64,000 bases of DNA from Actinomadura sp. NBRC 104412 (GTDB lineage Bacteria > Actinomycetota > Actinomycetes > Streptosporangiales > Streptosporangiaceae). The notes under the pieces are model-generated. The model saw only the letters and a list, made by a program, of their open reading frames with translations, was not told the DNA's origin and ran no database searches. Within the stretch, counting starts at the first letter, position 1. Each line of letters opens with the position of its first letter. Both the position numbers and the translations under genes were made by a program. Shown here one piece after another: positions 13,073 through 21,075 of this stretch. Location: NCBI RefSeq assembly GCF_030269515.1, contig NZ_BSTM01000003.1, positions 271,179 to 335,178 on the forward strand. Reading direction: 5' to 3'.

Positions 13073-13149
13073 TGGTGCCCCGAGTGGGATTCGAACCCAC
13101 ACTGGATGTGGTTTGAGCACATTGCCTCTGCCGGTTGGGCTATCGGGGC
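13073..13149 (-). tRNA. tRNA-Leu (anticodon CAA) with a short variable loop
   Basis: The reverse strand folds as a full cloverleaf of 77 bases including an encoded CCA. The acceptor stem is GCCCCGA/TCGGGGC with discriminator A. The D arm is a 3-bp stem, GCC/GGC, with loop CAACCGGCAGA, as in leucine tRNAs. The anticodon stem is ATGTG/CACAT with loop CTCAAAC, giving CAA. The T arm is GTGGG-TTCGAAT-CCCAC. The variable region is only five bases (CCAGT), whereas leucine tRNAs normally have a long class II arm. It lies between pyk and pdtaR on the opposite strand. Identity as Leu rests on the anticodon and the D-arm type. Confidence 0.9.
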
Positions 13150-13282
13150 ATCTCTTCTCTAGGTATTACCGAAATATCCAAATAAATCGGACGTATGGAG
13201 TTGTCATGCGGAAGCCGCGCGGAACCTCCCTGGCAGGGCGTTCCCCGGCAGACCTGGCCATGACCAGGGTAGCGGGTCCCGG

Positions 13283-13288
13283 TAGTCT
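13283..13288 (+). promoter_or_regulatory. Leaderless -10 element (TAGTCT) for pdtaR
   Basis: TAGTCT lies 7 bases before the GTG at 13296, which favours that codon over the GTG at 13290 and the far upstream in-frame starts. Confidence 0.5.
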
Positions 13289-13295
13289 CGTGCGC

Positions 13296-13913
13296 GTGAC
13301 GGAGAGCGCTCGGCGAGTTGTGATCGCAGAAGACGAGGCCCTGATCCGGCTCGATCTCAAGGAGATGCTGCAGGAGGACGGCTATCAGGTGGTCGGCGAG
13401 GCCGGCGACGGGGAGACCGCCGTGCGGCTGGCGGCCGAGCAGCGGCCGGACCTGGTGATCCTGGACGTCAAGATGCCCGTGCTCGACGGGATCTCCGCGG
13501 CCGAGCGGATCTCCGCGGAGCGGATCGCGCCGGTGGTGATCCTGACCGCGTTCTCGCAGCGCGAGCTCGTTCAGCGGGCCACCGAGGCCGGGGCGATGGC
13601 GTACCTGGTCAAGCCGTTCAGCAAGACGGACCTGGCGCCGGCGATCGAGATGGCGGTGAGCCGGTACACCGAGCTGCGGGCGCTGGAGGCCGAGGTCGCC
13701 AACCTCCAGGAGCGGCTGGAGACCCGGAAGGTGATCGACCGGGCCAAGGGGCTGCTGCAGCAGGCGAACGGATGGAGCGAGCCCCAGGCGTTCCGGTGGA
13801 TCCAGAAGACGTCGATGGACCGGCGGCTCACGATGCGGGCGGTCGCGGACGCCGTGGTGGCGGGAGCGCTGGGCGGGCGGCAGCAGGAGGGGGACGCCGA
13901 AACGAAGGCGTGA
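13296..13913 (+). CDS. pdtaR: Two-component response regulator with RNA-binding ANTAR domain (PdtaR type)
   Basis: 205 residues from the GTG at 13296. The receiver domain (residues 8-122) has the acidic pocket AEDE (Glu12, Asp13), the phosphoacceptor Asp57 in VILDVKMP, Thr in VILTAF and Lys in YLVKPFS. A coiled-coil linker leads to a C-terminal ANTAR domain (KVIDRAKGLLQQANGWSEPQAF). ANTAR domains bind paired hairpins in RNA and prevent transcription termination; Mycobacterium Rv1626 (PdtaR) is the reference. Its partner kinase PdtaS is not in the window. The place after pyk and tRNA-Leu is conserved in actinobacteria. Which RNAs it binds here is unknown. Confidence 0.93.
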   Translation: MTESARRVVIAEDEALIRLDLKEMLQEDGYQVVGEAGDGETAVRLAAEQRPDLVILDVKMPVLDGISAAERISAERIAPVVILTAFSQRELVQRATEAGAMAYLVKPFSKTDLAPAIEMAVSRYTELRALEAEVANLQERLETRKVIDRAKGLLQQANGWSEPQAFRWIQKTSMDRRLTMRAVADAVVAGALGGRQQEGDAETKA

Positions 13914-14208
13914 CCCCCGGGGTTCCGTGTGCCGCGGGTCATGCCTGGTCCCGAGGTCGACGGCGGTCGTCGCGAACGCCTCACCGCCCGCGCGACGGGT
14001 CGTTACCGGACGTAATCGTGCATGGCCACGGGCGCTGTCTGATGGGCACGGGGGCGTAACGAAGGGGTAACCCTTCATCTCAGAGGTGCTGATCTGCGGT
14101 CCCGGGTCGGTGTACTACGGACTGGTGCCCGAGTGACCGCTTTGCCCAGCTCTTGACGGGAGTGCGGTCCCCCGGGCTCCACTCGTACCCGATCCGTGGT
14201 GGATCCGG
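13914..14208. other. Intergenic region before the liv operon
   Basis: No gene is seen in these 295 bases. A small inverted repeat GAAGGG-GTAA-CCCTTC lies at 14061-14076. TTGACG occurs at 14152-14157 but has no convincing -10 partner. The promoter of livK is expected here. Confidence 0.4.
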
Positions 14209-15405
14209 ATGGAAAGGTTAGGCACCTTGCGGCGCAACATGATGAGGGTCACCGGCGCTGTGGCGCTGAGTGCGGCGCTCGCGCTCAGCGCGGCCGCGTG
14301 CGGTGATGACGAAGGCGGGAGCAGCGGTGGCGGCGACTCCGTCACGATCGGATTCATGGGTGACCTGACCGGGGCGAACTCCGGCATCGTCATCCCGCCC
14401 AAGCAGGGCGCCCAGATGGCGATCGACGAGTACAACGCCACCAATCCCAAGGTCAAGATCAACCTCAAGACCTACGACAGCCAGGGCAAGGGCGAGCAGG
14501 CGCTCCCGCTGGCCAAGACCGCGATCACCAAGGACAAGATCGTCGGTATGATCGGTCCCGCGTTCTCCGGCGAGAGCCAGCAGGTGGGGCCGGCGCTGGA
14601 AGAGGGCAAGATCCCGTCGGTGTCGCCCTCGGCGACCAACTCGGCGCTGACCAAGAACGGGTGGAAGTACTACCACCGGATCGTCGGCAACGACGACGCC
14701 CAGGGCGCGGCGGTGGGCCAGTTCATCGCGAACTCCCTGAAGGCCAAGAAGGTCTTCATCATCCACGACAACTCCGAGTACGGTAAGCCGCTGGCCACGA
14801 CGGTCGAGAACACCGTCAAGAGCGCCGGCGCGACGACCGAGGTCAGCGGGATCGACCCGGAGGCGTCGGACTACTCGGCGTCGGTGAACGCGGCGAAGGG
14901 CTTCGGCCCCGACGCCATCTTCTTCGGCGGCTACTACGCGGCCGGCGGCAAGCTGATCAAGCAGCTGCGCGAGGGCGGCGTCGACGCCCGCTTCCTGTCG
15001 GGCGACGGTTCCCTGGACAAGGGCCTGGCCAGCGGTGCCGGCGGCACCAACGCCGACGGCTCGATCATCGCCTGCCCGTGCCTGATCGACCCGACCGGCA
15101 AGGCCAGCGCGGCGTCCAAGAAGTTCTCCGACGCCTACAAGGCCAAGTACGGCTCGGAGACGGCGATCTACTCGGCCGAGGGCTACGACGCGGCCACCGC
15201 GTTCATCGAGGCGGTCAAGGCGGGGAACACCACCCCCGAGAAGATCAACGAGTTCCTGTCGACCGTGAACGTGCCGGGCGTCTCCAAGCCGATCAAGTTC
15301 ACCCCGCAGGGTGACCCGGCGGTCGCGGACGTCTACGTCTACGAGGTCAAGGGCCAGACGCTGCCGCTGCTCGGCAACGCGAAGGATGCGAAGGTCGAGG
15401 GTTGA
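14209..15405 (+). CDS. livK: Branched-chain amino-acid ABC transporter, substrate-binding lipoprotein
   Basis: 398 residues. The signal peptide MMRVTGAVALSAALALSAAAC has a lipobox ending at Cys31 (counted from the ATG at 14209; the Met-Met pair at residues 11-12 is an alternative start). The mature part is a type I periplasmic-binding fold (Peripla_BP_6): VTIGFMGDLTGANSGIVIPP, MIGPAFSGESQQ, FIIHDNSEYGKPLA, IFFGGYYAAGGKLIKQL. It captures Leu, Ile or Val, or a related ligand, at the outer membrane face and feeds LivHM. A strong hairpin separates it from livH, a frequent way to keep more binding protein than permease. Substrate specificity is inferred from family. Confidence 0.93.
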   Translation: MERLGTLRRNMMRVTGAVALSAALALSAAACGDDEGGSSGGGDSVTIGFMGDLTGANSGIVIPPKQGAQMAIDEYNATNPKVKINLKTYDSQGKGEQALPLAKTAITKDKIVGMIGPAFSGESQQVGPALEEGKIPSVSPSATNSALTKNGWKYYHRIVGNDDAQGAAVGQFIANSLKAKKVFIIHDNSEYGKPLATTVENTVKSAGATTEVSGIDPEASDYSASVNAAKGFGPDAIFFGGYYAAGGKLIKQLREGGVDARFLSGDGSLDKGLASGAGGTNADGSIIACPCLIDPTGKASAASKKFSDAYKAKYGSETAIYSAEGYDAATAFIEAVKAGNTTPEKINEFLSTVNVPGVSKPIKFTPQGDPAVADVYVYEVKGQTLPLLGNAKDAKVEG

Positions 15406-15469
15406 TCATCGTCCGTTCGCCTGACCGGCGGGATTCGTTCGCCTACCGGCGGGCGGCTTGAACGACGCA

Positions 15470-15500
15470 GGAGCGGGAGTGCCAGAAGTGCTCCCGCTCC
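15470..15500 (+). terminator. Hairpin between livK and livH (partial terminator or mRNA stabiliser)
   Basis: GGAGCGGGAG and CTCCCGCTCC form a perfect 10-bp stem with an 11-base loop, 64 bases after the livK stop and 22 before livH. No T tract. It probably gives partial read-through or protects the livK message. Confidence 0.6.
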
Positions 15501-15522
15501 CCCGATGAAGGCGGCCTGACAA

Positions 15523-16863
15523 GTGCTCAACGATTTCATTGATCAGTTCTGGCCGTCCACGGTGGACGGCATCTCGCTCGGCGCCATCTACGCCCTCGTG
15601 GCGCTGGGTTACACCCTGGTCTACGGCGTCCTCCGATTGATCAACTTCGCGCACTCCGAGATCTTCATGATCGGCACCTTCGCCGCGATCGGCGCGGTGC
15701 AGATCATGGGCATCACCACTCCGGTCGGGACGGTGGCGCTGGTCGGCGTCGTCCTGGTGCTGGCGCTGTGCGCGGGAGTGGTCTCGGGCGGGGCGGCGAT
15801 GCTGCTGGAGCTGGTGGCGTACCGGCCTCTGCGGAAGAAGGGCGCGTCGCGGCTCGCGGCACTGATCTCCGCGATCGGCGCCTCGCTGTTCCTCCAGCAG
15901 CTGTTCGCCCTGGTGGTGATCCCGAGGCTGTTCGACCGCCCGAAGGAGGGCGGCTTTCTGCCGGTGCAGTCGAACGACTTCGTCAACCCGGTGAACCTGT
16001 TCACGATCCGGTTCGAGGTGGACGTGGTGCGGCTGGTGGCCCTGCTGGGCCTGGCCGCGTTCGTCGCCGGCCTGGTGTGGCTCTACCTGGACTTCCGCAC
16101 GGCGCGGCGCGCCTCGGCGCGCGCCGAGGACGAGGAGTACCTCGCCGGCATCGTGGCGGGTTCCGCGTCCCGCGAGGACACCCCCTCGGGTGGCGGCACG
16201 GCGACCCTGACCAAGGAGCCCGAGACCGGCCGGGCGCCGGCGCCCACCTCCACGCTCACCCTCAGGACGGCGCTGACGCGGCGGACCTCGGGACGGCTGC
16301 TGCTGGGCGGCGCGGCCGTCGGGGTCGTGGCCTACGTGCTGTCGCTCTTCGTGTCGATCGGGGACCTGTTCACCTTCGGCACGATCGACGTGCGCAGCGA
16401 CAAGCTGATCATGGTGATCGGCGCGATCCTGATGATGGTCCTGCTGGACGTCTTCGTGAACCGGACCAAGCTGGGCCGGGGCATCCGGTCGACGGCGCAG
16501 GACCCCGAGACCGCGGTCCTGATGGGGGTCAACATCGACCGGGTCGTCATGGCGACGTTCGCGCTGGGCGGCGCGATGGCCGGTGTGGCCGCGGCGCTGT
16601 ACATCATGCGCTTCGAAGAAGCGCATTTCATGGTCGGGTTCCTGCTGGGCATCAAGGCGTTCACCGCGGCCGTGCTCGGCGGCATCGGCAACCTGCGGGG
16701 CGCCCTGGTCGGCGGCCTGGTCCTGGGGCTGCTGGAGATGTACGGATCGTCGATCTTCGGGTCGGACTGGCGTGACGTGGTCGCGTTCGTCGTCCTGGTC
16801 CTGGTGCTGATGTTCCGTCCGACCGGCATCCTCGGCGAGTCGTTGCAGAGGGCCCGAGCATGA
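15523..16863 (+). CDS. livH: Branched-chain amino-acid ABC transporter permease LivH, with central insertion
   Basis: 446 residues from GTG, about 140 longer than usual LivH proteins (roughly 290-310). The normal core is present at both ends: ISLGAIYALVALGYTLVYGVLRLINFAHSE, and near the end RSTAQDPETAVLMGVNIDRV with GIGNLRGALVGGLVLGLLE. Between them lies an added cytoplasmic stretch (about residues 187-250, rich in Thr, Pro, Ala and Glu) and at least one extra hydrophobic segment (LLLGGAAVGVVAYVLSLF). It forms the membrane channel with LivM. The ATGA overlap with livM shows tight coupling. Confidence 0.92.
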   Translation: MLNDFIDQFWPSTVDGISLGAIYALVALGYTLVYGVLRLINFAHSEIFMIGTFAAIGAVQIMGITTPVGTVALVGVVLVLALCAGVVSGGAAMLLELVAYRPLRKKGASRLAALISAIGASLFLQQLFALVVIPRLFDRPKEGGFLPVQSNDFVNPVNLFTIRFEVDVVRLVALLGLAAFVAGLVWLYLDFRTARRASARAEDEEYLAGIVAGSASREDTPSGGGTATLTKEPETGRAPAPTSTLTLRTALTRRTSGRLLLGGAAVGVVAYVLSLFVSIGDLFTFGTIDVRSDKLIMVIGAILMMVLLDVFVNRTKLGRGIRSTAQDPETAVLMGVNIDRVVMATFALGGAMAGVAAALYIMRFEEAHFMVGFLLGIKAFTAAVLGGIGNLRGALVGGLVLGLLEMYGSSIFGSDWRDVVAFVVLVLVLMFRPTGILGESLQRARA

Positions 16864-18116
16864 CCGGGCCGAAGGGCGAGAAGGAGGGCAAGGTGCCCGG
16901 GTCCGAGGTGAAGACGGCCGCGGCTCCGGCGAACGAGGCCACGGGCAGGTCGCGGAGCCCGCGCTCGGCGTGGTCCCAGATGACCGACACCGCGAGCCGG
17001 AAGTGGGCGACGCTGCCACCGGCCGGCCGGTGGACCGTCTACCTGCTGCTGATCGTCGGGGCCGTGCTGCTGCCGTCGTCGGCGGTGGGCGAGGTCATGT
17101 CGCCGTCAAGCGACTGGTCGGCGCTGTTGTTCTTCCCGATCGGCGGGTACATCCTGCTGGCGATCGGGCTGAACGTGGTGGTGGGGCAGGCGGGCCTGCT
17201 CGACCTGGGCTATGTCGCGTTCTTCGCCATCGGCGGCTACGCGATGGCGATCCTGGGGAAGAACCTCGGCTGGAACTTCTGGGAGATCCTGGCCGTGGGC
17301 ATCCTGCTCGCGGCGCTGTCCGGGGTGATCCTGGGCGCTCCCACGCTGCGGCTGCGCGGCGACTACCTGGCGATCGTCACGCTGGGCTTCGGTGAGATCA
17401 TCCGGATCTCGGCGCGGAACACGCCGTCGATCGGCGGCCCGAACGGCATCTCCGGCATCCCGCACCCGCCGACGCTGACCGAGTGGGAGATCCCGGACGT
17501 GGAGCCGTGGACCTCGCTGGGGCTCGGCGGCGTGGCGCCGTTCCAGTACGGGGCGCTGGACATGCGGCCGTACTACTACCTGATGCTGGCCGCCATCGTC
17601 ATCGCGATCATCTTCGTGAAACGGCTGGAGCGCAGCCGGGTGGGCCGCGCCTGGGCGGCCATCCGCGAGGACGAGGACGCCGCCGAGCTGATGGGCGTCC
17701 CGACGTTCCGGTTCAAGCTGGCGGCGTTCGCGATCGGCGCGGCCATCGGCGGCCTGGCCGGCGTTCTGTACGGCGCGCAGGCGACGTCGATCATCCCCGC
17801 GAACTTCGTGTTCATGGTGTCGGCGCTGCTGCTGTCGTCGGTGGTGCTGGGCGGTTCGGGTAACCTGCCGGGCGTGATGCTGGGCGCGTTCCTGGTGGCG
17901 TGGCTGCCGGAGCGGTTCCGTGACCTGGCGGACTACCGTGTGCTGATGTTCGGCGCCGCGCTGGTGCTGATGATGGCGCTGCGGCCGGAGGGCCTGCTGC
18001 CGTCCAGGCAGCGCAAGGCCGAGCTGGCCGAGGGCACCGGCGGAATGGGCAGCATGGGCGCCGAGGTGGCCACGCCCACCAGCGCGCCCGGAGCGACCGA
18101 GGTGGTGTCCAAATGA
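16860..18116 (+). CDS. livM: Branched-chain amino-acid ABC transporter permease LivM
   Basis: 418 residues, overlapping the livH stop by four bases. A hydrophilic N-terminal tail of about 55 residues comes before the first helix (WTVYLLLIVGAVLLPSSAV). The core carries the family landmarks YILLAIGLNVVVGQAGLLDLGYVAFFAIGGY, TLRLRGDYLAIVTLGFGEIIR, RSRVGRAWAAIREDEDAAELMG (the loop that contacts the ATPases) and LGGSGNLPGVMLGAF. It pairs with LivH in the membrane. The C-terminal tail is rich in Thr, Pro and Ala and probably cytoplasmic. The stop overlaps the livG start (ATGA). Confidence 0.94.
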   Translation: MTGPKGEKEGKVPGSEVKTAAAPANEATGRSRSPRSAWSQMTDTASRKWATLPPAGRWTVYLLLIVGAVLLPSSAVGEVMSPSSDWSALLFFPIGGYILLAIGLNVVVGQAGLLDLGYVAFFAIGGYAMAILGKNLGWNFWEILAVGILLAALSGVILGAPTLRLRGDYLAIVTLGFGEIIRISARNTPSIGGPNGISGIPHPPTLTEWEIPDVEPWTSLGLGGVAPFQYGALDMRPYYYLMLAAIVIAIIFVKRLERSRVGRAWAAIREDEDAAELMGVPTFRFKLAAFAIGAAIGGLAGVLYGAQATSIIPANFVFMVSALLLSSVVLGGSGNLPGVMLGAFLVAWLPERFRDLADYRVLMFGAALVLMMALRPEGLLPSRQRKAELAEGTGGMGSMGAEVATPTSAPGATEVVSK

Positions 18117-18949
18117 GCCGTGGCGAAGCCGAGAAGACGATCACCGAGGCTTCCGAGGCCCCCGGGGCGCCGGGCGGTGGGCCGCTGCTGGAGCTGAAGT
18201 CGCTGACCATGCGCTTCGGTGGCGTGGTCGCGGTCAACGAGCTGGACCTGACCGTGCGCAAGGGCGAGATCTTCGCCCTGATCGGGCCGAACGGCGCGGG
18301 CAAGACGACGGTGTTCAACGTGACCACCGGCGTCTACCGGCCGACGTCCGGGGACGTGGTGTTCGACGGCCGGCGGCTGAACGGCATGAAGCGGTTCGCC
18401 GTCACCAAGCTCGGCGTGGCGCGCACCTTCCAGAACGTGCGGTTGTTCCACAACATGACGGCCCTCGAGAACGTGATGGTGGGGGCGGACGCGCACCACC
18501 GCACCGGGTTCGTCAGCGCCTCGCTGGGCCTGCCCCTCCACCGCAGGGAGGAGCGGGACGGCCGGGACAAGGCCAGGGAGCTGCTGGAGTTCGTCGGCAT
18601 CCCGCACCGGATCGACGAGGTCGCCAAGAACCTGCCGTACGGCGACCAGCGCCGGCTGGAGATCGCGCGTGCGCTGGCCACCGACCCCACCCTGCTGCTG
18701 CTGGACGAGCCCGCCGCCGGCATGAACCCGGCGGAGAAGCTGTCGCTGCAGGAGCTCATCCGCAAGATCCGCGACAGCGGCCGCACGGTGCTGCTCATCG
18801 AGCACGACATGGGGCTGGTGATGGGGATCAGCGACCGGGTCGCGGTCCTGGACTTCGGCCAGAAGATCGCCGAGGGCCTGCCCGCCGAGGTGCAGAACAA
18901 CCCGAGGGTGATCGAGGCGTACTTGGGGGCTCCCGCCGATGCTTCTTGA
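18113..18949 (+). CDS. livG: Branched-chain amino-acid ABC transporter ATP-binding protein LivG
   Basis: 278 residues, ATG overlapping the livM stop. Walker A is GPNGAGKTT, the LivG-specific C-loop is LPYGDQRRLEIARALA (the usual LSGGQ is replaced, as in this subfamily), Walker B is LLLLDEPAAGMNP and the switch His is in IEHDMGL. The long insert between Walker A and the C-loop (VGADAHHRTGFVSASLGLPL) is typical of LivG. It hydrolyses ATP together with LivF to drive uptake. The livF start lies inside its 3' end, an 11-base overlap. Confidence 0.95.
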   Translation: MSRGEAEKTITEASEAPGAPGGGPLLELKSLTMRFGGVVAVNELDLTVRKGEIFALIGPNGAGKTTVFNVTTGVYRPTSGDVVFDGRRLNGMKRFAVTKLGVARTFQNVRLFHNMTALENVMVGADAHHRTGFVSASLGLPLHRREERDGRDKARELLEFVGIPHRIDEVAKNLPYGDQRRLEIARALATDPTLLLLDEPAAGMNPAEKLSLQELIRKIRDSGRTVLLIEHDMGLVMGISDRVAVLDFGQKIAEGLPAEVQNNPRVIEAYLGAPADAS

Positions 18950-19667
18950 GATCGAGGACGTGCACGTCCACTACGGAAAGATCGCGGCGCTCAAGGGCAT
19001 CACGATCGAGGTCGGGCAGGGCGAGATCGTCTCGCTGATCGGCGCCAACGGGGCCGGCAAGACCACGACCCTGAAGACCATCTCCGGGCTGCGCCCGCTG
19101 TCGGCCGGCCGGGTGCGGTTCGACGGGAAGGACATCAGCCGGATGCCCGGTCACCGGCGGGTGCTGGCAGGCATCGCGCAGGCCCCGGAGGGCCGCGGCA
19201 TCTTCCCCGGGATGTCGGTCGAGGACAACCTGCTGATGGGCGCCTACAGCCGCAAGGGGGACTTCTCCAAGGACCTCAAGCAGGTCTACGAGCTGTTCCC
19301 GCGGCTGGCCGAGCGCAGGACGCAGCCGGGCGGCACCATGTCCGGCGGCGAGCAGCAGATGCTCGCGATCGGGCGGGCGCTGATGACCGAGCCCAAGGTG
19401 CTGCTGCTCGACGAGCCGTCGATGGGCCTGGCGCCGATGCTGGTCCAGCAGATCTTCTCGATCATCGCGGAGATCAACCGGCGCGGCACCACCGTCCTGC
19501 TGGTCGAGCAGAACGCGCAGCAGGCGCTGCAGCTCGCCCACCGCGCGTACGTCCTGGAGACCGGGTCCATCGTGAAGTCGGCCCCTGCGTCGGAGCTGCT
19601 GGACGACCCGCAGGTACGCGCCGCCTATCTGGGCGGCGACCTCGGTGAGGCGGCGCAGAGCACATAG
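18939..19667 (+). CDS. livF: Branched-chain amino-acid ABC transporter ATP-binding protein LivF
   Basis: 242 residues, starting within livG. Walker A is GANGAGKTT, the signature is MSGGEQQMLAIGRAL, Walker B is VLLLDEPSMGLAP and the switch region is LLVEQNAQQAL. The motif RGIFPGMSVEDNLLMGAY is characteristic of LivF. It is the second ATPase of the Liv transporter and the last gene of the operon. A 12-bp-stem hairpin follows the stop by nine bases. Confidence 0.95.
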   Translation: MLLEIEDVHVHYGKIAALKGITIEVGQGEIVSLIGANGAGKTTTLKTISGLRPLSAGRVRFDGKDISRMPGHRRVLAGIAQAPEGRGIFPGMSVEDNLLMGAYSRKGDFSKDLKQVYELFPRLAERRTQPGGTMSGGEQQMLAIGRALMTEPKVLLLDEPSMGLAPMLVQQIFSIIAEINRRGTTVLLVEQNAQQALQLAHRAYVLETGSIVKSAPASELLDDPQVRAAYLGGDLGEAAQST

Positions 19668-19676
19668 CCCCTCCGT

Positions 19677-19720
19677 CGACGTGCCCGCCGCCTCCTGTCC
19701 AGGGGGCCGCGGGCACGTCG
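19677..19720. terminator. Bidirectional hairpin between livF and the convergent lipoprotein gene
   Basis: CGACGTGCCCGC and GCGGGCACGTCG pair perfectly over 12 bp around a 20-base loop. It lies between two convergent stops (19667 and 19742), so it can serve both strands. Confidence 0.65.
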
Positions 19721-19741
19721 GCTCTCCGGCCTGTCAAGCCT

Positions 19742-20311
19742 TCAGGGAAGTTTCACGTCCACGGGCGCGGGCTCGCTGACCGCGCCCACGCCCGGTTCCC
19801 CCTGGAAGCGGATCGCGGCGGGACGCTCGGTGCGGGGGACGTCGTACCAGATGTCCAGCTCGACCCGCATGCCCGCGCCCACGGGGAACTGCTCGGGCAT
19901 CCGCTTGACCAGCATCGCCTCGCGGTCGGGCGTGATGGTGCGGCCGGACGCGAGCACCAGCGACTGCTCCTTGGGCACGAACGTCTGCCCGGTCCGGCCC
20001 GTGTTCTCCACCACGAGCCGCACCCGGACGTACTGGCCCTTGGGCCTCACGTCGGCATGGCTGCCGACGAGTTCCGGCATGCCGCCGGTGTAGCCGATGA
20101 CGGTGAACGCGGTCTCCCCGCTGCGCGCGGTGGGGGCCTTCACCGCCTTCTCCCCGTCGTTCCGCACGGGACGCGGCGGGAGCTCATAGGTGGGCTTGGC
20201 GGCCGTGCGGCCCTCCTCGGCCCCGTCGCCCGAACAGGCGGTCGCCGTGAAGACCGTGACGGCCAGCACGGGGAGCAGCCGGGAAAGCACTGACCGGGTG
20301 CGCAGGGCCAT
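19742..20311 (-). CDS. Secreted lipoprotein with immunoglobulin-like (DUF4352-type) domain
   Basis: 189 residues from the ATG at 20311; the frame runs further upstream, but that stretch lacks protein character. A signal peptide (RLLPVLAVTVFTATAC) ends in a lipobox with Cys26. After a short linker, a beta-rich domain (FTVIGYTGG, GQYVRVRLVVENTGRTGQTFVP, LVLASGRTITPD, RVELDIWYDVPRTERPAAIRF) resembles the DUF4352 fold of many actinobacterial surface lipoproteins. Function is unknown. It should be anchored to the outer face of the membrane. It is convergent with livF. Confidence 0.7.
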   Translation of the reverse strand: MALRTRSVLSRLLPVLAVTVFTATACSGDGAEEGRTAAKPTYELPPRPVRNDGEKAVKAPTARSGETAFTVIGYTGGMPELVGSHADVRPKGQYVRVRLVVENTGRTGQTFVPKEQSLVLASGRTITPDREAMLVKRMPEQFPVGAGMRVELDIWYDVPRTERPAAIRFQGEPGVGAVSEPAPVDVKLP

Positions 20312-20513
20312 GGGACGTTCCGGTCCTTGATCGGGGAGGGGGACCGGACCCGGAACCACCTTTGGGGCCGCGCCCGCCCTGTCCGGGCACGCGCGTTGTC
20401 TACTCAGTGATCCCGGGCCGTTCCGATGCACGCTACCGACCGTTCCTCTGGCGAGGCAAAGGAAAGCCGGTACCGGCCTCCGCAAAACACGCCAAATCGA
20501 TGGATCGTTCCTG

Positions 20514-20954
20514 TCAGGTCGCGGGCTTGTCACGCAGCATGCAGGTGAGGCGGGCGGTGCACACGCGACGCCCCTGGTCATCGGTGATCACGATGTCGTA
20601 GGCGGTGAGCGTCCGCCCGCCGTGGACCTGGGTGGCGACGCCGGTGACCCAGCCCTCGGAGGCGGAGCGGTGGTGCGTGGCGTTGATCTCGATGCCCACC
20701 GCGATCCGGCCCGGACCGGCGTGCAGCGTCGCGCCCGCCGACCCCAGCGTCTCGGCCAGGGCGCAGGAGGCGCCGCCGTGCAGCAGCCCGTACGGCTGTG
20801 TGTTGCCCCGCACCGGCATCCGGCCGGTCACCCGCTCCGGTGTGGTCTCCAGGAGCTCGATGCCCAAGGCGCTCGCCAGACCGCGGTCCACCCCGGCCCC
20901 GGCGCCCTCGGCGTCCTGTGGCGGCGCGGCGAGGTCCCGCCCCTCCGTCGTCAT
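20514..20954 (-). CDS. PaaI-family hotdog-fold thioesterase
   Basis: 146 residues. The hotdog landmarks NTQPYGLLHGGASCALAET (the Asn and Glu of the PaaI/4HBT-type active site, plus the HGG turn) and GIEINATHHRSASEGWVTGVAT are clear. Such enzymes hydrolyse aryl- or acyl-CoA thioesters in the cytoplasm, and some act on 1,4-dihydroxy-2-naphthoyl-CoA in menaquinone synthesis. The substrate here cannot be fixed from sequence. It is divergent from polA, with 121 bases between starts, as in other actinobacteria. Confidence 0.88.
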   Translation of the reverse strand: MTTEGRDLAAPPQDAEGAGAGVDRGLASALGIELLETTPERVTGRMPVRGNTQPYGLLHGGASCALAETLGSAGATLHAGPGRIAVGIEINATHHRSASEGWVTGVATQVHGGRTLTAYDIVITDDQGRRVCTARLTCMLRDKPAT

Positions 20955-21063
20955 CGAGCCTCCTTATTACCTCTTCAACCGCACTTCGGGCGAACTCCCG
21001 GGGGGTGTGGGGTCCGCCCCCGGGATGCGGCTCGAAGCGTCTCGAACTGTCGCACACGCAGAC

Positions 21064-21069
21064 TAGAGT
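21064..21069 (+). promoter_or_regulatory. Leaderless -10 element (TAGAGT) for polA
   Basis: TAGAGT ends 6 bases before the polA GTG at 21076; no ribosome-binding site is present. Confidence 0.55.
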
Positions 21070-21075
21070 CCAGGT

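Noticed and set aside
14061..14076. Paired-hairpin ANTAR target for PdtaR upstream of livK
   Set aside because: Only one short hairpin with a four-base loop is present. The known motif needs two hairpins with six-base loops.
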